In this document: piece after piece, positions 1 through 5,901 of the stretch
Layout: every line of letters begins with the position of its first letter
Position numbering within the stretch: position 1 is the first letter of the stretch
Assembly: GCA_903944755.1 (NCBI GenBank)
Contig: CAJATB010000160.1
Location: 1-6,059, forward strand
Length of the DNA stretch: 6,059 nucleotides
Source of the DNA: an uncultured Bacteroidota bacterium
GTDB lineage: Bacteria; Bacteroidota; Bacteroidia; Chitinophagales; Chitinophagaceae
Reading direction: 5' to 3'
Program-made: the position numbers and the translations under genes
The notes under the pieces: model-generated
Databases searched by the model: none
The model's input: the letters and a program-made list of their open reading frames with translations, nothing else
What the model was told of the DNA's origin: nothing

Positions 1-146
1 TTATAAAATTCAAACCTTGATCCAGAAGTTTTTCCCAGATTACTTTCTTCATATCCTAAACAACGTAAGAGTGTTTTCAATTCATCATACGTGAAATCCT
101 TGGGAACACTTAAGAACCTTTCTAATAGCTTATCTTTCTTTGTCAT
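1..146 (-). CDS. hicA: HicA-family type II toxin (mRNA interferase), N-terminal part, cut by window edge
   Basis: Reading leftward from the ATG at 146-144 gives 48 residues with no stop before the edge. The protein begins MTKKDKLLERFL, continues with VPKDFTYDELKTLL and LGYEESN, and ends in GKTSGSRFEFY. This matches the opening of the short HicA/YcfA toxins (about 80 residues): a basic N-terminal helix, a PKDFTYDEL segment, then a GxxSGSRxxF strand where classical members have GSHxxF. HicA proteins are small double-stranded-RNA-binding-fold ribonucleases that cleave mRNA and are neutralised by HicB. The missing C-terminal half and any hicB would lie left of the window, so pairing with an antitoxin is not seen. 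An in-frame TAG lies five codons before the ATG. A TTG four codons upstream is a less likely alternative start. The gene follows uvrA on the same strand after 106 bp. Family assignment rests on remembered family pattern, not on a search. Confidence 0.82.
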   Translation of the reverse strand, partial: MTKKDKLLERFLSVPKDFTYDELKTLLRCLGYEESNLGKTSGSRFEFY

Positions 147-147
147 A

Positions 148-197
148 CAAATTTGCAACTATTTTTTAGTTACAACAAAAATAACATAACAAATTTG
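148..197. promoter_or_regulatory. Paired CAAATTTG palindromes upstream of hicA, candidate operator
   Basis: The same 9-mer ACAAATTTG occurs at 147-155 and 189-197. Its core CAAATTTG (148-155 and 190-197) is a perfect 8-bp palindrome. The copies are 42 bp apart, about four helical turns, so they face the same side of the DNA. One copy sits two bases before the hicA start codon. The other sits just upstream of the candidate promoter octamer at 176-183. HicB-type antitoxins are known to bind inverted repeats in their own promoters, which makes this a plausible autoregulatory operator. The DNA is very AT-rich, so chance is a real alternative. Confidence 0.3.
176..183 (-). promoter_or_regulatory. 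Candidate Bacteroidota -7 promoter element for hicA
   Basis: The minus strand reads TATTTTTG here, a full match to the Bacteroidota -7 consensus TAnnTTTG. It would place a transcript start roughly 25 bases before the hicA ATG. No convincing TTG -33 element is present 19 bases upstream, so the call is weak. No hairpin-type terminator for uvrA is visible in 147-252, so hicA could also receive read-through from uvrA. Confidence 0.28.
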
Positions 198-252
198 AAT
201 TTAGATAGCGATTTTTACCTAATCATTTGATTTTGAATAAGTTACATAGAAT

Positions 253-3054
253 CTAGCCTAAGTACTTCCCTGTTTGAGAAGCCTTGCATTTTGCCAGTCC
301 TTTTGGTGGACCAGCATATACAACGGTCCCGCCTCCGTCTCCTGCTTCCGGCCCCATATCAATTACCCAGTCTGAAGCTTTAATAACATCGGTATTGTGT
401 TCAACCACAATTAAAGAATGTCCTTGGTCAATTAAAGCATTGAAAGCTTTTAGTAATTTATGTATATCGTGAAAATGTAAACCTGTTGTTGGTTCATCGA
501 ATATGAATAACATTTTACTAGCCGCTTTTCCTTTGCCTAAAAAGCTAGCTAACTTCACCCTTTGCGCTTCTCCCCCACTTAAGGTATTACTACTTTGTCC
601 CAACTTCACATACCCCAATCCAACCTCTTGTAATGGTGCTATGGCTAATACAATATTCTTTTCCTCTTGAAAAAAATCAACCGCTTCATCCACACTCATC
701 TCCAACACATCATGAATACTTTTTCCTTTATACTGCACTTCTAATACTGTTTCTTTAAAACGCTTTCCGCCACAGTCCTCACAAGTTAAATGTACGTCCG
801 CTAAGAATTGCATTTCTACTAATTGCTCGCCTTCACCTTTGCAAGTATCACATCTTCCCCCGTCCACATTAAAGGAAAAATGTTTAGGCAAAAAGCCCCT
901 GATTTTTGAAAGCACTTGCTTGGAATATAAATCCCTAATAGCGTCATATGCTTTAATATAAGTAACGGGATTACTTCGCGATGATTTACCAATAGGGTTT
1001 TGATCGACCATTTCTATTTCATCAATTAAATGCAAGTCGCCTTTTAATGCAGCATAACCTCCTTGTATTTCAGTTGGCAATTGTTTTGATTTCAATAATG
1101 CATTGTATAATACTTGCTTTACCAAAGTTGTTTTTCCACTTCCACTTACGCCACTCACTACACATAAACTATGTAAAGGAAATTTTACATCAATATTTTG
1201 CAGGTTATGCAAATACGCTCCTTCTATTTCAATGGTATGTTTAACTGCCCTTGTTTTTTCAGGAATGGGTATTGAAAGTGTGCCCTTTAAATATTTTCCT
1301 GTTAAACTATCCTTGTCCTTCATTAATGCAACTGCATTGCCCACTGCAACTACTTCACCTCCTAAGTGAGCTGCTAGTGGCCCCATGTCAATTATGTGAT
1401 CCGCTAAACGCATTATTTGCTCATCGTGCTCTACCACTACAACCGTGTTGCCCAAGTCTCTTAAATTTTGTAGCACTTTTATTAGCCTTTCTGTATCTCT
1501 CGAATGCAAACCAATAGAAGGTTCATCCAAAATATATAATGAGTTGGTTAAATTACTTCCTAAGCAACGGGTTAATTGTATTCTTTGACTTTCTCCACCA
1601 CTCAAACTATTAGCCAAACGGCTTAGTGTTAAATAGCCCAAACCCACATCCATCAGTGTTTGTAAACGTTGTTCAATTTCAATCAATATTCGCTTGGCCA
1701 CTTCCGTGTCGTGCGCAGTTAATTTTAATTTTGTAAACCAAGTTTGTAAATCACGCACGGGCATTGCACACAATTCTCCAATATGCGTACCACCAATTTT
1801 TACATACAATGCTTCTTTACGCACACGATACCCTTTACAATCGGGACAATTTGTGCGACCACGATACCTACTTAACATTACACGAAACTGCACCTTATAT
1901 AAATGGGCTTCTACATCCTTGAAAAAATCGTCAATACCCAATGCTTTTCCTAATCCTTTCCACAACTGCGCAATTTGTGTTTTGGTTAATTTATTAATAG
2001 GTTGATGAATAGGAAATCCAACCTTGCCCGCTTCTTTTACAAACTGATCCTTCCACCAAACCATTTTCTCTCCTTTCCAAGGTGCCACAGCACCATCATA
2101 TACCGACAAATGTGGATTTGGGATAACCAAATTTTCATCAATGCCTAAAACTTGGCTATAGCCCTCACATGTTGGGCATGCACCATATGGATTATTAAAA
2201 GAAAATAAATTCGGACTTGGTTCATCAAATTCCATTCCGTCCAAACTAAATTTATTATTAAAATCCTGTACCGTATCATTATTCTTTTCAACTAATAATA
2301 GGCCTTCCCCTTCGTAAAAAGCGGTTCCTATTGAATCGCTAATCCTATGGAAATCATCTTCATCAAAATCCTTAACTACTATTCGGTCAATAAGCACATA
2401 TACCTCATGGCCTTTTAGTTTTTTAATTAAATCGGGTTTTGACCAAGCTAACGCATCTTCTACCCTAAGTATTTCCGATAGAGTTTTAGGTGCCCTTAAA
2501 TATATTCTGGTGAACCCTTTTTGCAATAAAATATTCAATTCCTCTTGTGCATCCCTTTTAGCTTGTTGCCTAAAATTTACCAAAAGGACTATTTTGTCCC
2601 CTGCCTTGCCTTTTTGTATATAGGTAAGCACATCTTGTACATCGTGCTTTTTTACTTCCTCTCCGCTAATAGGAGAATAGGTTTTACCCACCCGCGCGTA
2701 GAATACACGTAAATAATCATAGATCTCGGTCATGCTTCCAACAGTACTTCGAGGAGTACGCGTAACCACTTTTTGCTCAATGGCAATAGCAGGACACAAA
2801 CCTTTGATATAATCCACATCGGGTTTGCCCATTCTGGACATAAATTGTCTTGCATAGGAAGAAAGGCTTTCCGCATAACGTCTTTGCCCTTCGGCAAATA
2901 AAGTATCGATGGTTAAGGAGGACTTACCACTACCTGAAACACCTGTGACCACTATAAATTGTTCACGAGGAAAGTCAACAGTTACATTTTTTAGGTTATG
3001 TACCCTTGCTCCCACTACTTGAATCGCCCCTTTATCCTTTTTACGCAAAGCCAT
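253..3054 (-). CDS. uvrA: UvrABC excinuclease subunit A (DNA damage recognition ATPase)
   Basis: UvrA dimers scan DNA, recognise bulky lesions and load UvrB in nucleotide excision repair in the cytoplasm. The chosen ATG at 3054 begins MALRKKDKG and gives 933 residues, close to the usual UvrA length of about 940. The frame stays open to a GTG at 3162, but the extra 36 residues are hydrophobic and unlike any UvrA start. With this numbering: first Walker A GVSGSGKSS near 38-46; a UvrB-binding-type region about 130-245; CPTC at 293-296; CPDC at 403-406; first signature LSGGESQR at 484-491 and Walker B ILDEPSIGLH near 508-517; second Walker A GVSGSGKTT at 635-643; a full CX2C-X19-CX2C zinc module with Cys 735, 738, 758 and 761; second signature LSGGEAQR at 825-832 and Walker B IFDEPTTGLH near 851-860. 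Both ATPase halves look intact. The first zinc module is odd: the expected CPIC half reads SLDG (about 270-273). Presence of the UvrB-binding region argues against the shorter UvrA2 class. Confidence 0.97.
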   Translation of the reverse strand: MALRKKDKGAIQVVGARVHNLKNVTVDFPREQFIVVTGVSGSGKSSLTIDTLFAEGQRRYAESLSSYARQFMSRMGKPDVDYIKGLCPAIAIEQKVVTRTPRSTVGSMTEIYDYLRVFYARVGKTYSPISGEEVKKHDVQDVLTYIQKGKAGDKIVLLVNFRQQAKRDAQEELNILLQKGFTRIYLRAPKTLSEILRVEDALAWSKPDLIKKLKGHEVYVLIDRIVVKDFDEDDFHRISDSIGTAFYEGEGLLLVEKNNDTVQDFNNKFSLDGMEFDEPSPNLFSFNNPYGACPTCEGYSQVLGIDENLVIPNPHLSVYDGAVAPWKGEKMVWWKDQFVKEAGKVGFPIHQPINKLTKTQIAQLWKGLGKALGIDDFFKDVEAHLYKVQFRVMLSRYRGRTNCPDCKGYRVRKEALYVKIGGTHIGELCAMPVRDLQTWFTKLKLTAHDTEVAKRILIEIEQRLQTLMDVGLGYLTLSRLANSLSGGESQRIQLTRCLGSNLTNSLYILDEPSIGLHSRDTERLIKVLQNLRDLGNTVVVVEHDEQIMRLADHIIDMGPLAAHLGGEVVAVGNAVALMKDKDSLTGKYLKGTLSIPIPEKTRAVKHTIEIEGAYLHNLQNIDVKFPLHSLCVVSGVSGSGKTTLVKQVLYNALLKSKQLPTEIQGGYAALKGDLHLIDEIEMVDQNPIGKSSRSNPVTYIKAYDAIRDLYSKQVLSKIRGFLPKHFSFNVDGGRCDTCKGEGEQLVEMQFLADVHLTCEDCGGKRFKETVLEVQYKGKSIHDVLEMSVDEAVDFFQEEKNIVLAIAPLQEVGLGYVKLGQSSNTLSGGEAQRVKLASFLGKGKAASKMLFIFDEPTTGLHFHDIHKLLKAFNALIDQGHSLIVVEHNTDVIKASDWVIDMGPEAGDGGGTVVYAGPPKGLAKCKASQTGKYLG

Positions 3055-3057
3055 ATA

Positions 3058-3065
3058 CAAAAATA
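3058..3065 (-). promoter_or_regulatory. TATTTTTG octamer just before the uvrA ATG
   Basis: The minus strand reads TATTTTTG, matching TAnnTTTG, three bases before the uvrA start codon. It lies within TGTTATTTTTGT, a 12-mer that is also found at the hicA promoter candidate (175-186). As a -7 element it would start the transcript at or next to the ATG, giving a leaderless mRNA, which is unusual. It may instead simply be A/T-rich initiation-region sequence. No TTG -33 element is present at the proper distance. Confidence 0.2.
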
Positions 3066-3183
3066 ACAGAATCCAAGCCATTTGGTTGTATGAAAGTGGA
3101 TAAAGTTTTATGAAACAAAATGTGGATAGCGTCAAAGCCAATTTCTTGTTTTCCACAAACACGATACCAACTGCTTATGGGTG

Positions 3184-3191
3184 TAATTTTC
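3184..3191 (+). promoter_or_regulatory. Candidate -7 promoter element for the sigma-factor gene
   Basis: TAATTTTC matches TAnnTTTG at seven of eight positions (seen) and lies 36 bases before the sigma gene ATG, allowing a leader of about 30 bases. A TTG -33 element at 19-base spacing is absent, so this remains a weak call. Confidence 0.2.
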
Positions 3192-3227
3192 CAGTCCTAT
3201 CCCTTCGAACACCTATAAAAAACAAAC

Positions 3228-3809
3228 ATGAACAAAGTCATAGAACTAACCGACAACGAGTTAATTCAGTCTTTTCAAGATGGAAACTCGCGCGCTTTTG
3301 ATGCCCTTTTAGAACGTCACTACGAAAGAATATACAATACCATTTTATTCATGGTCAAAGACAGCTATTTAGCAGAAGATTTAATTCAAGAAATTTTCAT
3401 TAAAATAATTGACAACTTAAAGCAAAGAAAATACAACGAAGAAGGCAAGTTTTTGCCATGGGCTTTAAGGATTTCTCATAATTTTTGCGTGGACCATTTT
3501 AGAAAAGTTAAACGTACTCCAACTATTAAAACAGGAGATGACCAAGATTTGTTTGAAATAATTAAACACGCTGACCATCCTGCTGATTATAAAATGACAC
3601 GTTCACAAACACATAAGAATATTCAAGAATTAGTTGACTTACTACCTGAAGAACAAAGAGAAATTATTGTGTTAAGACATTACGCAAATTTAAGTTTTAA
3701 AGAAATCGCACAAATGACCAACTGCAGTATTAACACAGCTTTGGGAAGAATGCGCTATGGCTTAATTAACTTAAGGAAAATGATGAACGAACGCGGCATG
3801 AGTTTATAG
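3228..3809 (+). CDS. Sigma-70 family RNA polymerase sigma factor, ECF-like
   Basis: The 193-residue protein has only the two conserved sigma domains typical of extracytoplasmic-function-type factors. Region 2 spans about residues 22-96, with the core-binding stretch SYLAEDLIQEIFIKII (46-61) and the -10-recognition stretch FLPWALRISHNFCVDHFRK (75-93). A charged linker follows, then region 4 at about 130-186, with LLPEEQREIIVLRHYANLSF (138-157) and the helix-turn-helix segment SINTALGRMRYGLINLRKMM (167-186). It would direct RNA polymerase to a specific promoter set, which cannot be inferred from the window. There is no Shine-Dalgarno motif. The ATG is preceded by an A-rich run, as usual in Bacteroidota. 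The gene diverges from uvrA and is followed 42 bases later by a strong terminator, so it appears monocistronic. No anti-sigma gene is adjacent downstream, and the protein carries no extra C-terminal domain, so its activity may be set by transcription or by a distant partner. Confidence 0.93.
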   Translation: MNKVIELTDNELIQSFQDGNSRAFDALLERHYERIYNTILFMVKDSYLAEDLIQEIFIKIIDNLKQRKYNEEGKFLPWALRISHNFCVDHFRKVKRTPTIKTGDDQDLFEIIKHADHPADYKMTRSQTHKNIQELVDLLPEEQREIIVLRHYANLSFKEIAQMTNCSINTALGRMRYGLINLRKMMNERGMSL

Positions 3810-3851
3810 TAGTTAATTTTTATTAGCAAACTATTTTGTTCTACTAACCCA

Positions 3852-3888
3852 AAAAAGCCCTGTCCAAGAAATTGGAGCAGGGCTTTTT
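3852..3888. terminator. Bidirectional intrinsic terminator between the convergent sigma and dsbD genes
   Basis: AAAAAGCCCTGTCCAA (3852-3867) pairs with TTGGA (3872-3876) and CAGGGCTTTTT (3878-3888). The result is a 16-bp stem with a single bulged G at 3877 and a GAAA tetraloop (3868-3871). The T-run ends the plus-strand transcript of the sigma gene. The A-run on the left arm, which starts at 3851, supplies the T-run for the minus strand, where dsbD ends at 3919. The hairpin therefore serves both genes. Confidence 0.93.
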
Positions 3889-3918
3889 AATATCATTTAT
3901 TTTGGTAAAAATAATTGT

Positions 3919-5853
3919 TTACTTCGCTTTGCTAAAACTACACTTTAACCAATTAAGGTACTCCTGAATGTCCGGCGTGTAGCCCACTGGGTTGGATGCT
4001 ATTTTTTCTCCAGCACTTAATACAACATACAAAGGTTGTGTTACTTGGTTAAAATTTTCAGCTTGAAATGTTGCCCATAAATCACCTTCACTTACAATTT
4101 CTTTTAATTGTCCCGATTTTGAAGTGTAAGTAAATCGCTTTCCCACTGGCAATAATGCACGGTCGTCCACATACAATGAAAGAAGCACAAAATTTTCTTG
4201 TATATAGCTAGCTACCGCCGGGTCGGACCAAACATTCTCTTCCATCTTTCGACAATTCACACAGGCCCAACCTGTAAAGTCTATTAATATAGGCTTGTTT
4301 TGCGCTTTAGCTAAAGCCAACGCTTTCGCATAGTCATTTGTAACATTCGCCTGTAAACCATGTGGGGTGTCTGCTGCAGTAAATAAACTATAATGAGTAG
4401 GCGGCGGGAAACCACTTAATAGTTTTAGCGCGCCCGCATTTTTAGGTGCAATGCCGTAAACTAAATAAGCAGAAAAACATATAGCAATTAACCCTAGCAC
4501 TTTTCTTGCTGTTGCAATTGGTGCCCCTTTTACATCATGTGGCAACCTTAATTTTCCAAATAAATACAAAGCCAAGCCTATACTAATAAGTGCCCAAATA
4601 CCTAAAAATACTTCTCGTTTTAATAAACCCCAATGTTGCACTAAATCAGCATTCGATAAAAATTTAAATGCTAAAGCTAATTCTAAGAATGCCAATATTT
4701 TTTTAACCGTGTCTAGCCAGCCGCCTGACTTAGGTAAGCTTTGTAGCCATTGTGGGAATATGGCAAATAACGAAAAGGGTAAAGCCAATGCAACCCCAAA
4801 GCCCGCCATACCCTGTGTTAACGCCCAAGCACCGCCTTGCAAGGAACCAACTAATAAAGTGCCAAGTATTGGACCCGTACAAGAAAATGAAACAATGGCA
4901 AGCGTGATGGCCATGAAAAATATACCTCCCAAGCTTCCCAAGCTACTTTTAGAATCTGCAGCATTTGCAATCCCACTTGGTAAAGAAATTTCGAAATACC
5001 CAAAAAAGGAGATTGAAAAGAAAATGAAAATAACAAAGAAAATAATGTTTAAAGTGGCATTCGTTGAAATGCTATTAAAAATTTCCGGCTGCACATTGCC
5101 CATTATATGAAAAGGCAAACTAGCTAAAACATAAATTAAAAAAATACTTAACCCATATAGTAAGCCATTTTTAATTCCTTGCTTTCTAGTTTTGGAACGT
5201 TTTGTAAAATAAGAAACCGTTACGGGGATCATTGGAAAAACACAAGGGGTTACTAAGGCAATTAAACCGCCCAGGAATCCGAGGAAAAATATGGCTAAAC
5301 CACTTGATGTTCCTGTATCATGCGCGGCTGCACCACAAGCATCTGCATCGGGTGTAGTTGCCGAAGCGGGTAATAGCAACTGAAACCCAGCTACTTTTTG
5401 CCCTTTTGCCAATGCCGCTGCAAATGGTAATTCTAGTGGATAAAATTGTTCGCCTTTACCTACACTTATTAATACAAACCCTTTTAAACTATCTGGCTGA
5501 AATCCATTTATTTGAATTGTTTGGTCAATATCAAAACCAGTTGAAAAAATGGCAGCTTCTGTAAAGAGAATATCTTTTTGTTTACTTGCTTGCACTGAAT
5601 AAGTAGGCGCAGCTAAGCCTTTTACCGTTTCTAAGGAAAATTGAAACGAAGGTGCATTTAGACCATCCGCATTATTTCCATATACATGCCAGCTTTTTTG
5701 TAAAGTTACCTTGCCCTTTAATGAATAAGTACTGTCGTTTATTAAACTAGCCTTAACTGCAACCGACACAATACTATCCCCTTGTGCTTGGGAATTAATT
5801 GCACAAAAAAATACCACAATAAAAGAAAAGAAAAAAGAAGTGACTTTATTCAA
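3919..5853 (-). CDS. dsbD: DsbD-type transmembrane thiol:disulfide interchange protein with a cysteine-free N-terminal domain
   Basis: DsbD passes electrons from cytoplasmic thioredoxin through the inner membrane to periplasmic thiol proteins. The 644 residues show a signal peptide (about 1-23, ending SQA), a periplasmic DsbD-alpha-like domain (about 25-160), a membrane domain of about eight helices (185-468) and a C-terminal thioredoxin-like domain (about 500-644). Membrane redox cysteines are present: Cys204 in TPCVFPMIPVT and Cys325 in FSCTGPILG. The thioredoxin site is GWACVNCRKME, with Cys531 and Cys534, and a likely cis-proline at Pro607 (TQP). The N-terminal domain has no cysteine at all between residues 8 and 172. 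Where relatives have a C-X4/5-C motif it reads VGKGEQFYP (131-139). One lone cysteine, Cys173, sits in the linker before the first helix. The start codon is TTG at 5853-5851. The frame is closed by a TAA three codons earlier, and the next methionine is residue 207, so TTG is needed to include the signal peptide. It ends near the shared terminator. A DsbD-alpha gene lies 48 bp upstream on the same strand. Confidence 0.95.
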   Translation of the reverse strand: MNKVTSFFFSFIVVFFCAINSQAQGDSIVSVAVKASLINDSTYSLKGKVTLQKSWHVYGNNADGLNAPSFQFSLETVKGLAAPTYSVQASKQKDILFTEAAIFSTGFDIDQTIQINGFQPDSLKGFVLISVGKGEQFYPLELPFAAALAKGQKVAGFQLLLPASATTPDADACGAAAHDTGTSSGLAIFFLGFLGGLIALVTPCVFPMIPVTVSYFTKRSKTRKQGIKNGLLYGLSIFLIYVLASLPFHIMGNVQPEIFNSISTNATLNIIFFVIFIFFSISFFGYFEISLPSGIANAADSKSSLGSLGGIFFMAITLAIVSFSCTGPILGTLLVGSLQGGAWALTQGMAGFGVALALPFSLFAIFPQWLQSLPKSGGWLDTVKKILAFLELALAFKFLSNADLVQHWGLLKREVFLGIWALISIGLALYLFGKLRLPHDVKGAPIATARKVLGLIAICFSAYLVYGIAPKNAGALKLLSGFPPPTHYSLFTAADTPHGLQANVTNDYAKALALAKAQNKPILIDFTGWACVNCRKMEENVWSDPAVASYIQENFVLLSLYVDDRALLPVGKRFTYTSKSGQLKEIVSEGDLWATFQAENFNQVTQPLYVVLSAGEKIASNPVGYTPDIQEYLNWLKCSFSKAK

Positions 5854-5901
5854 AATTAATTATTTAATAAAAAAGGAGTAGCGTTCGTTTTAATGCAGTA
5901 C

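Larger units (their letters stand above)
3055..3227. promoter_or_regulatory. Divergent control region of uvrA and the sigma-factor gene, with three DnaA-box-like sites
   Basis: This 173-bp gap separates the divergent uvrA and sigma genes and must hold both promoters. Three 9-mers differ by one base from the DnaA box TTATCCACA: TTATCCACT on the minus strand (3095-3103), CTATCCACA on the minus strand (3121-3129) and TTTTCCACA on the plus strand (3149-3157). Starts are 26 and 28 bp apart. Single-mismatch sites also occur by chance inside uvrA (686-694 and 2810-2818), so the density is suggestive only. DnaA control of repair genes would be one reading. A full replication origin is not supported by anything else here. 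Confidence 0.35.

Noticed and set aside
223..234. AATCATTTGATT inverted repeat as a uvrA terminator
   Set aside because: The stem is only five A/T-rich base pairs with a two-base loop, too weak for an intrinsic terminator.
1694..2005. Open frame of 103 residues on the plus strand, along with several shorter ones at 1047-1517
   Set aside because: All run antisense to conserved uvrA coding sequence and show no protein-family features.
3055..3162. N-terminal extension of UvrA by 36 residues to a GTG at 3162, or by nine residues to an ATG at 3081
   Set aside because: The added residues are hydrophobic and unlike UvrA N-termini. The ATG at 3054 gives MALRKKDKG leading directly into the conserved GARVHNLKN segment and a normal family length.
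3055..3227. Replication origin (oriC)
   Set aside because: There are only three imperfect DnaA boxes, no exact box, no clear repeated AT-rich unwinding element and no origin-type neighbour genes. It is kept only as a low-probability alternative within the DnaA-box finding.
4851..5036. Second minus-strand frame inside dsbD
   Set aside because: It overlaps the conserved SFSCTGPILG region of dsbD in another frame. There is no sign of a frameshift, as dsbD is intact throughout.
4709..5110. Open frame of 133 residues on the plus strand
   Set aside because: It lies wholly opposite the dsbD membrane domain, has low-complexity Pro/Lys-rich content with no recognisable motif, and has no start context. 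It is a shadow of dsbD.
5871..5878. AAAAGGAG as a Shine-Dalgarno sequence for dsbD
   Set aside because: It is on the plus strand, whereas dsbD is read from the minus strand, where the same bases read CTCCTTTT.
5854..5901. Terminator between the DsbD-alpha gene and dsbD
   Set aside because: A T-run exists on the minus strand, but the only upstream stem is CAGTA-GG-TACTG over the stop codon, with a two-base loop and poor position. Co-transcription is more likely.
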